From assembly GCA_945875545.1 (NCBI GenBank), contig CAMCKZ010000033.1, positions 1-32,497 of the forward strand: 32,497 nt of DNA. Direction: 5' to 3'. This DNA comes from Polyangium aurulentum. GTDB taxonomy: Bacteria; Myxococcota_A; Polyangia; Polyangiales; Polyangiaceae. The position numbers were made by a program, and so were the translations under genes. This document shows, one piece after another, positions 24,587 to 31,436 of this stretch (the first letter of the stretch is position 1; each line of letters opens with the position of its first letter). The notes under the pieces were generated by a model. That model ran no database searches and had not been told where the DNA came from. It saw only the letters and a list, made by a program, of their open reading frames with translations.

Positions 24587-25561
24587 TTAGCGCCGAAGGA
24601 CGAGCATAAGACCCATGGCGCTGAGGGCGAGAACCACGAGTGACGTGACCAAAATGGCCAACTCGGCCTTCGTCGTAGCATCGGTCCCAGCGCCGTTTCG
24701 CGCGGTCTTGCGCGCCCGAGCATCGCGTGAAGCCTCGGTGGTATTTTTTCCTTCGGCGCCGACCGGAGGCGCCGCATCTCCGCTTGGTGGCCCCACAGAC
24801 TCGGGCTCCGGTGAAAGAATGGCGTCGGGCTCGGCTTCAATGGATGCCAGGGTTTTTCCTAGTGGATCGTCAAGTTCGAAGATGTTGTGGCCGAGGGTGA
24901 GCAGCGTTCCGAGCTTCCAGATGACGTCGCGTTTCGACGAAAGTTCCACCTCGCCGAGCAGGGTTCCGTTCTTGGAATTCAGGTCGCGCAGCAGCACCAC
25001 GCCGCCCCTTCGGGTGACCTGGGTCTGATCGCGTGAGACGTCGGTGTCGGTCAGAACGAGGTCGGCGTCGGCGTCGCGCCCGAGGCGGTACGCGCGGCCA
25101 TCTTCTTCCAAGCGAAGGCTCGCGCCCTTGTCGTCGCCCCCCGTGCACGTGAGGGTTGGAGTCGCGTCTATGTGGGATAATTCAAGGGATTCCGCAACGA
25201 GCCGCGACGCCAACTGGCGCGCCGCAATGGCCGGCTCGGGCTCCGGGGCAAACGTGCCGACGGTCACGCGCATGCGCACGCGACCCACGCGAAGCACGCT
25301 CGTCTTCTCGAGCGAGTGCGGTGCAACGGGCCGAACGGCCACCGCTCCGACGAAGGTTCCGTTCGTGCTTCGCTCGTCGCGCACGACGACGCGGTTGCCC
25401 GTGACCTCGATGGACGCGTGGCGCATCGAGACAGAAACCTCCGGCAGGCGAACATCCGACGACGCGCCCCTTCCTATGAGAATTCGCTGGCCATCGAGCA
25501 CGAGACTCGAACCCGTACGCGGCTCTCCGTCGTCATCGAGGACTTCAAAACGAACGGCCAT
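24587..25561 (-). CDS. Twin-FHA-domain protein with C-terminal membrane anchor
   Basis: FHA domains bind phosphothreonine peptides. The 324-residue product has two: FHA1 (about 26-98; ILIGRGASSDVRL, then RDERSTNGTFVG) and FHA2 (about 158-232; YRLGRDADADLVL, then RDLNSKNGTLLG). The NG(T) turns are intact in both. The usual S-R-x-H motif is altered: S-M-R-H in FHA1, S-R-D-Q in FHA2. An acidic, Pro-rich linker (233-298) leads to one transmembrane helix (301-321) ending in VLRR, so the protein should be tail-anchored with both FHA domains in the cytoplasm. The ATG at 25561 lies 7 bases after gshB; earlier in-frame codons run inside gshB and are rejected. No Ser/Thr kinase is encoded nearby. Confidence 0.88.
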   Translation of the reverse strand: MAVRFEVLDDDGEPRTGSSLVLDGQRILIGRGASSDVRLPEVSVSMRHASIEVTGNRVVVRDERSTNGTFVGAVAVRPVAPHSLEKTSVLRVGRVRMRVTVGTFAPEPEPAIAARQLASRLVAESLELSHIDATPTLTCTGGDDKGASLRLEEDGRAYRLGRDADADLVLTDTDVSRDQTQVTRRGGVVLLRDLNSKNGTLLGEVELSSKRDVIWKLGTLLTLGHNIFELDDPLGKTLASIEAEPDAILSPEPESVGPPSGDAAPPVGAEGKNTTEASRDARARKTARNGAGTDATTKAELAILVTSLVVLALSAMGLMLVLRR

Positions 25562-25568
25562 GCGGGTC

Positions 25569-26516
25569 TTAAAACCTCTTCGCGTGAACGCGATCGACGG
25601 CCCACTGAATGACCTCTTGGGCCACATCGCGACCAAGGTGCGCGGAGAGTTCTTGTATGCCAGTGGGTGAGGTGACGTTGACCTCCGTGAGTTTCTCGCC
25701 GACCAAATCGAGGCCCACAAAAAAGAGCCCATCGGCGACGAGACGCGGCGCTATCGCGTGCACGATCTCACGTTCGCGGTCGGTGAGTGTGCAGGGTTCG
25801 ACCCGGCCGCCCACGTGGATGTTCGATCGCAGGTCGTCGCCGCGGGGAATGCGGTTGATGGCACCCAGCAATTTTCCCTCGATCAAGAGCACGCGCTTGT
25901 CTCCTTCGACAACGCGCGGAAGGTACTCTTGCACCATCGCGAGCCGCGAGCCTTCTTGCGTCAGCATGTCGACAATGGACCGCGCGTTTTTGTCGGCCGT
26001 CGCGAGCTTTAGAACGCCGGAACCGCCTGCCCCATCGAGGGGTTTTATGACCGCCTCGCCGCCGACCTCTTTCACAAAATCGTGAATGCGATCGGGCCGC
26101 GACGTGACCAGGGTGCGCGGCGTAAACTGGGCAAAATGCAGGGCGTAAAGCTTTTCGTTGGCGTCGCGCAGGCCGCGCGGATCGTTCACCAAAAGGGTCT
26201 CGCCGCGCGCCCGTTCCAGCATCTGCGACGCGTGCAGGTACGCGCCGTCGAAGGGCGGATCTTTGCGCATGAAGACCGCGTGGGTTTCGCTGAGCGCCGT
26301 GTCGTGGGCTGGCCCAAGGCGAAAATGCGCATCGGCGTCGAAGACCTCACAGGCCTGAACCCGGGCAAAACACTGGCCGCGGTCAACAAAAAGGTCGCGC
26401 GGGTGGCACACGAAGGACTCGTGGCCGAGGGCCTGAGTCGCGCGAAGAAAGGCGAACGTTGTATCCTTGAAGCGATTGATGTGATCGAGGGGGTCCATCA
26501 CGTAAAGGAAACGCAT
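25569..26516 (-). CDS. gshB: GshB, glutathione synthetase
   Basis: GshB ligates glycine to gamma-glutamylcysteine using ATP, the second step of glutathione synthesis in the cytoplasm. The 315-residue protein, normal length, starts MRFLYVMDPLDHINRFKDTT, the conserved family N-terminus, which fixes the ATG at 26516. The ATP-grasp core is present: VIKPLDGAGGSGVLKL (about 155-170), MVQEYLP, GDKRVLLIEG, and the C-terminal LVGEKLTEVNVTSPTGIQEL carrying the Mg-binding Glu/Asn. No gshA is in the window. The start codon is one base from the divergent ggt start. Its ribosome binding site (CGGAGA, on the minus strand) lies in the first ggt codons, so its promoter must lie within ggt. Confidence 0.97.
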   Translation of the reverse strand: MRFLYVMDPLDHINRFKDTTFAFLRATQALGHESFVCHPRDLFVDRGQCFARVQACEVFDADAHFRLGPAHDTALSETHAVFMRKDPPFDGAYLHASQMLERARGETLLVNDPRGLRDANEKLYALHFAQFTPRTLVTSRPDRIHDFVKEVGGEAVIKPLDGAGGSGVLKLATADKNARSIVDMLTQEGSRLAMVQEYLPRVVEGDKRVLLIEGKLLGAINRIPRGDDLRSNIHVGGRVEPCTLTDREREIVHAIAPRLVADGLFFVGLDLVGEKLTEVNVTSPTGIQELSAHLGRDVAQEVIQWAVDRVHAKRF

Positions 26517-26517
26517 C

Positions 26518-28308
26518 GTGTTCTCCGTTCAAGCCACAAGCTTCTGGGCCAAGCTTTCGCTCCGTCTACCATGGCTCGCGTTCTCCGCGGCCCTTGTCGC
26601 GCCCTCCGCGGTGCTGGTGGTCTTGCTTCCGCCGCTGCTCTTCGCACCCTTGGCTCCGCGCACCGCGAGTGCCGCGGGCGATCGCGGTGTACTTGGAAAA
26701 AACCACGCCGTTTCTACGGACAGCCCCCTCGCAACCGAATCGGCGATGGCGGTTCTTGCGCGAGGCGGTGATGCGGTCGATGCGGCGGTGGCGGCCGTCG
26801 CCATGCTCGGCGTCGTGGCACCCGCAGGCAGCGGCATAGGCGGCGGCGGCTTCGCCCTCGTATGGCGCGCGAAAGAAAAAAAAGTCACCACCTTCGACTT
26901 TCGTGAGACCGCGCCGGCAGCCTTTGACGCCGCGGCCTTCGAGGCGCGCGAGGGGGCGAGCACCGAAGAAAAGTTGGCTTCGCGGGGCATGCTCGTGGGC
27001 GTGCCCGGCGAGGTGATGGGTCTCGTCACTCTGCATAACCGCTTCGGAAGACTCTCCCTCACAGATGACCTCGCGTACGCCGCAAAGGCTGCAAAAGACG
27101 GCTTTCCGCTCGGCCGCTACCTGGCCGAAGTCCTCCGCGGCGACCCGTTTAAGATTGCTTCGCACCCGAGCATCGGTCCCCTTTTTTTCGATGCTTCGAA
27201 TGCGGGCGCGCTCCGTGCGCGCGGAAGTATTTTGAGGCGACCCGCCCTCGCACGCACCCTCGACCGCCTCGGCGCCGAAGGGGCAACGGCATTCTACGAA
27301 GGCACCGTCGCCGCGCACATGGTCGCCGAGGCCCGGCGCTTCGGGTCGCTCATCACCCTCGCAGATTTTCAATCGCGATCGGTCATCGAGCGAGAGCCGT
27401 TGATGCGCACGTTTGGAACGCGTGCAGTCTACACGATGGGATCGCCTTCCGCCGGTGGCCTCATGCTGCTCGAAGCGCTGACGTTGCTCGGCGCGAGTCC
27501 GTCCGCGTCGGGGGCGAAGGCGGGCGCGGGATCAAGCACCTATCTTCATGAAATTGCAGAGATAATGCGCGGCGCGTTGGCCGACAGACTGGTCGCCGTT
27601 GGAGATCCCGCCGTGGACGCAGCGGCCCGCGAACGCTTGGACCGCATGGTCGACCGCAAGCGTCTTGAAGCGCGGGCCGCACACCGCAACCCCGCGCGGG
27701 CGCATGCGGCAACCGAGTACGCGGGCCGCGAGCGGGGCACGAGTCATGTGCTCGTGGCCGACGACGACGGCAACATCGTGTCGCTCACGACGACCGTGAA
27801 CGGACCTTTTGGAGCGCGCATCGAGACCGAAGACGGCGTTCTTTTGAACGACGAACTCGATGACTTCACCACCCGGGCGGAGGCCAAATTGTTTCTTGGA
27901 GACGCCGCGTCGCCCAATCGCCCGCGAGCCCTCGCGCGGCCCGTTTCGAGCATGATGCCGACCCTGATTCTCGAGGACGGAGAGCCCTTTTTTGCCCTCG
28001 GCGGCTCCGGCGGTCGACGCATCGCCACCGCGTGCACGCAGGTCGCTTTGCGCGCATTGCTCTTCGGAGACGATGCGGCGGAGGCCGTAGGTGCCCCGCG
28101 AATTCACGTCGGCGCGGGGCTCGAGCTTCTTCTCGAAAAAGACATTTCGCCGGATGTACAAGCGGCGCTGCGGGCGCGGGGTCACGAGCCAAAACGCGAC
28201 ACGATGAAGGCCGCGGTGCAGGCCATGCGCTTCACGCGCGAAGGCAACGAACGGCTCATCGAAGCAGCGGCGGACCCGCGGAAATACGGGCAAGCAGCCG
28301 CTCAGTAG
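26518..28308 (+). CDS. ggt: Gamma-glutamyltransferase (glutathione hydrolase)
   Basis: This Ntn-hydrolase cleaves the gamma-glutamyl bond of exported glutathione in the periplasm. The 596-residue precursor has an N-terminal signal peptide or anchor (hydrophobic 17-45, ending TASA-AG). The family motifs are FRETAPAAF (128-136; Arg129 binds the gamma-glutamyl carboxylate), GSGIGGGGFALV, GVPGEVMGL and SPSAGGLMLLEAL. The autocleavage and catalytic Thr408 is in RGTSHVLVADDDGNIVS. GGSGGRRI stands for the usual oxyanion-site GSPGGSRI. The GTG at 26518 is the only possible upstream start because an in-frame TAA sits at 26503. AAAGGA (26504-26509) in gshB serves as ribosome binding site. Confidence 0.93.
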   Translation: MFSVQATSFWAKLSLRLPWLAFSAALVAPSAVLVVLLPPLLFAPLAPRTASAAGDRGVLGKNHAVSTDSPLATESAMAVLARGGDAVDAAVAAVAMLGVVAPAGSGIGGGGFALVWRAKEKKVTTFDFRETAPAAFDAAAFEAREGASTEEKLASRGMLVGVPGEVMGLVTLHNRFGRLSLTDDLAYAAKAAKDGFPLGRYLAEVLRGDPFKIASHPSIGPLFFDASNAGALRARGSILRRPALARTLDRLGAEGATAFYEGTVAAHMVAEARRFGSLITLADFQSRSVIEREPLMRTFGTRAVYTMGSPSAGGLMLLEALTLLGASPSASGAKAGAGSSTYLHEIAEIMRGALADRLVAVGDPAVDAAARERLDRMVDRKRLEARAAHRNPARAHAATEYAGRERGTSHVLVADDDGNIVSLTTTVNGPFGARIETEDGVLLNDELDDFTTRAEAKLFLGDAASPNRPRALARPVSSMMPTLILEDGEPFFALGGSGGRRIATACTQVALRALLFGDDAAEAVGAPRIHVGAGLELLLEKDISPDVQAALRARGHEPKRDTMKAAVQAMRFTREGNERLIEAAADPRKYGQAAAQ

Positions 28309-28404
28309 TTGCTGAATAGCCGCTGTATACGTCGACCTTGTGGACCCCGTTGGACGCCGTTGGAGAGCGCAGATCACGAGGCGCGCGCATGCTCGCCCGT
28401 CGCT

Positions 28405-29295
28405 TTACGGCGACGCCACGTAGCGCACGAGTTCGACCGCCTGGGCCTCGTTCACGTCGCCGGAGAGCGCGTAGCCAATGCCGTTGTCTTCCATGACGGC
28501 GACGGGCATCCCTTGGGTTCGCGTGGTGCGCACTTGGTGAATCTCCTGCGAATCTCCACGCATTAACACCGACGGCAGGTGAATACGGCGCGGATCGAAG
28601 ACCAGCACACTGATGCGCCGCGGGGCACCAGCGCCGCCGCCTTCGGGCACAAGCTCGTATTGCACAATCGCCGCGCGCTCTTTCTGAACGGGCACAATAC
28701 GCGCGCCCACGAGCCGGGCCCGGCTTGGGGGGAAGTGCTTTCGAAGCGGTATTCCGATGTATTGTTCAAGGCCTTGCACCGTCTGTATATCGATGCCGTC
28801 CATCGGCAACGGGTGCACATGCTCGGCCACCAATTCGCGAAGCGCGTCGTCGTCGTCTCCGCTCACCGCGAGGGCCTCGCGCGGCGCCTCTCGTGCAAGA
28901 AGGCCCGGAAAAGGGCCCGCAAAAAGGCCCGGAATAAGATGCGGCACCACCAGAAACGCAGCGGCGATAGCGGCAACGAGGCCGAACGAAAGACCAACGA
29001 CGGCACTTCGCGTTCGGGGCGAACTTGTGCCGGCCGCCCGCGGAGACGGCGTACGAGCCATCTCTGCTTCCATGGATTTTCGCAGTCGAGAACGGGCTTC
29101 GTTGCCCATCGGCGCACACGTAAGCTCGCGCACCGAGGCCTTCAAAGCGCGGCCGAGCGCCACCCGTTCGCGGCAGTGCGCGCAGCTTGCGACGTGCCGT
29201 TCGCCCTCGATGAGCGCCGAGGGCTCGAGCTCGCCGTCGAGAAAACTTTCGACGACGCGCACGAACGACCGGCACCCGGGAGACGACGGAGTCAC
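28405..29295 (-). CDS. Membrane zinc-finger anti-sigma factor
   Basis: This is the probable membrane anti-sigma factor for the ECF sigma gene just upstream. The 296-residue product has an N-terminal zinc-binding anti-sigma (ZAS) motif H-x3-C-x2-C (His34, Cys38, Cys41 in HVASCAHCRERV). One transmembrane helix (about 98-120) follows, then a periplasmic domain of about 170 residues with no recognisable fold. In this family the ZAS domain holds the sigma factor until a signal triggers release or proteolysis. The start is a GTG overlapping the sigma TGA (GTGA), so the two are translationally coupled. The signal sensed is unknown. Confidence 0.88.
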   Translation of the reverse strand: MTPSSPGCRSFVRVVESFLDGELEPSALIEGERHVASCAHCRERVALGRALKASVRELTCAPMGNEARSRLRKSMEAEMARTPSPRAAGTSSPRTRSAVVGLSFGLVAAIAAAFLVVPHLIPGLFAGPFPGLLAREAPREALAVSGDDDDALRELVAEHVHPLPMDGIDIQTVQGLEQYIGIPLRKHFPPSRARLVGARIVPVQKERAAIVQYELVPEGGGAGAPRRISVLVFDPRRIHLPSVLMRGDSQEIHQVRTTRTQGMPVAVMEDNGIGYALSGDVNEAQAVELVRYVASP

Positions 29296-29951
29296 GGCGT
29301 GCCCCGGAATTTCTTTTCACGAAATGCCTGAAGATTTGCAGGCGGTTCGCTCTTCGCGTCGCCGGCAGCGTGCCCGTCGGCCTTGGTTATGCCGAGGCTT
29401 CTGCCCTGCTCGATGAGAACTTTTTGAAGCATCTTGCGGCCTCGATGCACGCGGCTCATGACCGTGCCCATCGGAATCGAAAGTGCCGACGCGGCCTCTT
29501 CGTAGGTGAAGTCTTGCGCGTCGATCAGAATCACGGCCATGCGAAAGTCTTCGGGCAAGAGCTCGAGGGCGCGTTCGAGTTCGGCGCGCAAAAGTGAGGA
29601 AATAGCCACCTGTTCTGGGTCGCGCAGTTGGCGCATGGTCTCGGCGCTGACCCACCCGTCGGAAATCGGATCGACCTCAGGGCCGTCGAAGGTGGCGCGT
29701 TCGAGCCCCGCGCGGCGGTAACGACTCACCCACAAGTTCGTCAAAATGCGAAAGAGCCAACTGCGGAGATTGGTGCCCGGCGCAAATTGGTCGCGGCCCT
29801 TGATGGCCTTCAAAAGCGTTTCTTGGACGAGGTCTTCGGCCAACGCGGCATCGCGGCACATGCGACGCGCCACGCCGTTGAGCGCATCGGCGTAGCCAAT
29901 GGCCTCGTCAAGGAAGGCGTCGTCGCTCGGGCGGCTGGAACGTAGAAACAT
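29292..29951 (-). CDS. ECF-family (RpoE-like) RNA polymerase sigma factor
   Basis: This 219-residue sigma factor of the extracytoplasmic-function group has region 2 at about residues 15-82 (AEDLVQETLLKAI, then TNLRSWLFRILTNLWVSRYRR) for -10 recognition. Region 4 lies at about 122-176 (LELLPEDFRMAVILIDAQDF, then EEAASALSIPMGTVMSRVHR), the helix-turn-helix for -35 recognition. A 40-residue C-terminal extension, absent from RpoE, follows. The ATG at 29951 is preferred because upstream in-frame codons are not homologous. It is cotranscribed with the zinc-finger anti-sigma factor. The upstream 108 bases contain a tandem 10-bp repeat and a GGAAC sequence resembling an ECF -35 element, so autoregulation is possible. 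Confidence 0.92.
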   Translation of the reverse strand: MFLRSSRPSDDAFLDEAIGYADALNGVARRMCRDAALAEDLVQETLLKAIKGRDQFAPGTNLRSWLFRILTNLWVSRYRRAGLERATFDGPEVDPISDGWVSAETMRQLRDPEQVAISSLLRAELERALELLPEDFRMAVILIDAQDFTYEEAASALSIPMGTVMSRVHRGRKMLQKVLIEQGRSLGITKADGHAAGDAKSEPPANLQAFREKKFRGTP

Positions 29952-30019
29952 GGGTGTCTCGGAAACGCGGGAACACCCCAAGCTATTCCGCGCGCCGTAA
30001 AAAACCAGCGTTCCTGTCC

Positions 30020-30059
30020 TAAACCGGCGTAAACGGGCGTAAACCGGCGTAAACCGGTC
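30020..30059 (-). repeat. Four tandem copies of a 10-bp unit upstream of the ECF sigma gene
   Basis: On the plus strand the units read TAAACCGGCG, TAAACGGGCG, TAAACCGGCG and TAAACCGGTC, with no gaps. A period of ten bases, about one helical turn, places every copy on the same face of the helix, as in operator arrays. The array starts at the phaR stop codon and ends 69 bases before the sigma ATG. Confidence 0.85.
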
Positions 30060-30649
30060 TAGCTCTTGCCGTTCGTGTCGGTGCCTTTTTTCTCGAGCGA
30101 AAGAATGCGCGAACGCAGCTGCCGCACTTCTTCTTGCAGCTCTTGCCACGGCTTAAACGACGGCATCACGCTGCGCAGGCGATCGTCAAAGCGGTTCTGC
30201 CAGTCTTCGATGGTCTCGCGCGCTTGATCGACGATCTTTGGCGAGGTCTTGGCTGGCTCGGGAATCGCCGCGCCGTCCGCGTGCTGGCCCATATCGGGCT
30301 GACTCTTACGCTCTCCGGGGATCAATCGCCCCATCGGGCCTTCGCGCAGCTCGTTCAGAACCTTGCCCGTACGCTGGTGAATGATCTCTTTCAGCGTCTG
30401 GAGCGGCACGAGGCGCGAAGCGTTTTTCTGCTCCTCAAAAATGATCTGCGCCAACGTGATCTCGGTCAGATCGTCTTTTGAGTTGTTGTCGATGATCTGA
30501 ACTTCTTGCCCCGCCCGCACAAACTCGGCGATTTGCAGAAGCGTCACGTACCGGCTCTCGCGCGTGTCGTAGAGCTTGCGGTTCGAGTAGCGTTTGATGA
30601 CGCGGCGGTTTGGGTCCGTTGGGGGCGTGCTAGGCGTCTGAGATTCCAC
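30059..30649 (-). CDS. phaR: PhaR-type polyhydroxyalkanoate accumulation regulator
   Basis: PhaR-type proteins are DNA-binding repressors that sense polyhydroxyalkanoate granules and control phasin genes and often their own gene. The 196-residue product carries the PHB/PHA accumulation regulator DNA-binding domain (residues 16-75: RVIKRYSNRKLYDTRESRYV, then LTEITLAQIIFEEQ). The C-terminal half has a helix rich in Gln, Glu and Arg (about 137-190, a probable coiled coil), as expected for a granule- or oligomer-binding part. No pha synthase or phasin gene is nearby, so the target is unknown. A 15-bp palindrome lies 75 bases upstream of its start. The TAG overlaps the 10-bp repeat array. Confidence 0.88.
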   Translation of the reverse strand: MESQTPSTPPTDPNRRVIKRYSNRKLYDTRESRYVTLLQIAEFVRAGQEVQIIDNNSKDDLTEITLAQIIFEEQKNASRLVPLQTLKEIIHQRTGKVLNELREGPMGRLIPGERKSQPDMGQHADGAAIPEPAKTSPKIVDQARETIEDWQNRFDDRLRSVMPSFKPWQELQEEVRQLRSRILSLEKKGTDTNGKS

Positions 30650-30723
30650 GGTAAACTCGCGTGCGGCTATGCGGCTAGGGGGGTCGGTCGAGGCCCAACA
30701 AGGGTCTTTCCGGCCTCGGAAGA

Positions 30724-30738
30724 GCTATGGCCCATAGC
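30724..30738. promoter_or_regulatory. 15-bp palindrome, candidate operator for phaR
   Basis: GCTATGG (30724-30730) and CCATAGC (30732-30738) form a perfect 7-bp inverted repeat about a single central base. It lies in the 116-base gap between tlpA-like and phaR genes. Dyad symmetry of this size suits a dimeric repressor. Autoregulation by PhaR is an inference. Confidence 0.5.
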
Positions 30739-30765
30739 ACCAATCACGCACGGCCAAGGGAGAAA

Positions 30766-31383
30766 TTAGCGCACTGCGGCGAGAAGTCGTTCGAGTTCGG
30801 CCCGTTGCGTTACGCCGACGCGCCGCGCCCTGATATTTCCCAGGCGATCAATGATGACGAGGGTCGGCAAATTCGACACGCCAAACGCGCGGCCCGCGGT
30901 TCCGTCGCCGTCGTGGGCAATGACGTAGGACACCCGATGACGCGTGAGCCACGTGCGCACGTCGTCTTCGTCGTTGTCGGTTGAAATGCCCAACACCGTC
31001 ACGCCCTCGGCTGCGTGGGCCTTCGCGAAGCCATCGAGAATGGGACTCGTGATGTTGCACGGGCCGCACCACGTTGCCCAAAAATCCAAGACGACGATCT
31101 GCCCGTGGAACGACGCGAGGTCGACGGTGTTCGCGCCCGTTGCCCCCGGCACGCCGCCCGCTTTAGTAGGGCCATTCGCCAGCAAATTTGCATGAATATT
31201 GGGAGCCACGCCGGATACATCCGGGGCGGCGCTCGCCTTCGCAACCATCCGCGGCACGAGCGCCAAAATCGCAAGAATAGCTGCAATCTGCACGCATACT
31301 TGGACGCGCTCACGAAGGTTCAACGGAACGGGCGGCTTGCGATCGCGGCCGCTCGGGCGCAAGAAGGGGAGGAGGATTCCCAT
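30766..31383 (-). CDS. TlpA/ResA-like membrane-anchored thioredoxin
   Basis: This is a probable periplasmic thiol-disulfide oxidoreductase. The 205-residue product has a basic N-terminus and one membrane-spanning signal anchor (about 27-46), with a thioredoxin fold behind it. The active site is WCGPC (105-109; Cys106 and Cys109) in VVLDFWATWCGPC, and the cis-Pro loop is VSNLPTLVIID. The pattern GVTVLGISTDNDEDDV is typical of the TlpA/ResA insertion. Roles in the family include cytochrome c maturation and reduction of specific partners; no ccm gene is nearby, so the substrate is unknown. It lies 53 bases after the histidine kinase gene and may be cotranscribed. Confidence 0.9.
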   Translation of the reverse strand: MGILLPFLRPSGRDRKPPVPLNLRERVQVCVQIAAILAILALVPRMVAKASAAPDVSGVAPNIHANLLANGPTKAGGVPGATGANTVDLASFHGQIVVLDFWATWCGPCNITSPILDGFAKAHAAEGVTVLGISTDNDEDDVRTWLTRHRVSYVIAHDGDGTAGRAFGVSNLPTLVIIDRLGNIRARRVGVTQRAELERLLAAVR

Positions 31384-31436
31384 GCGCAGCGGAATTAGCG
31401 CGTTTCGTTACGCGCGCGGCGAAAGTTGCGGCGCGT

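Noticed and set aside
30689-30718. Inverted repeat as terminator of the tlpA-like gene
   Set aside because: The stem is 7 bp with a 16-base loop, and no T-run follows on the minus strand.
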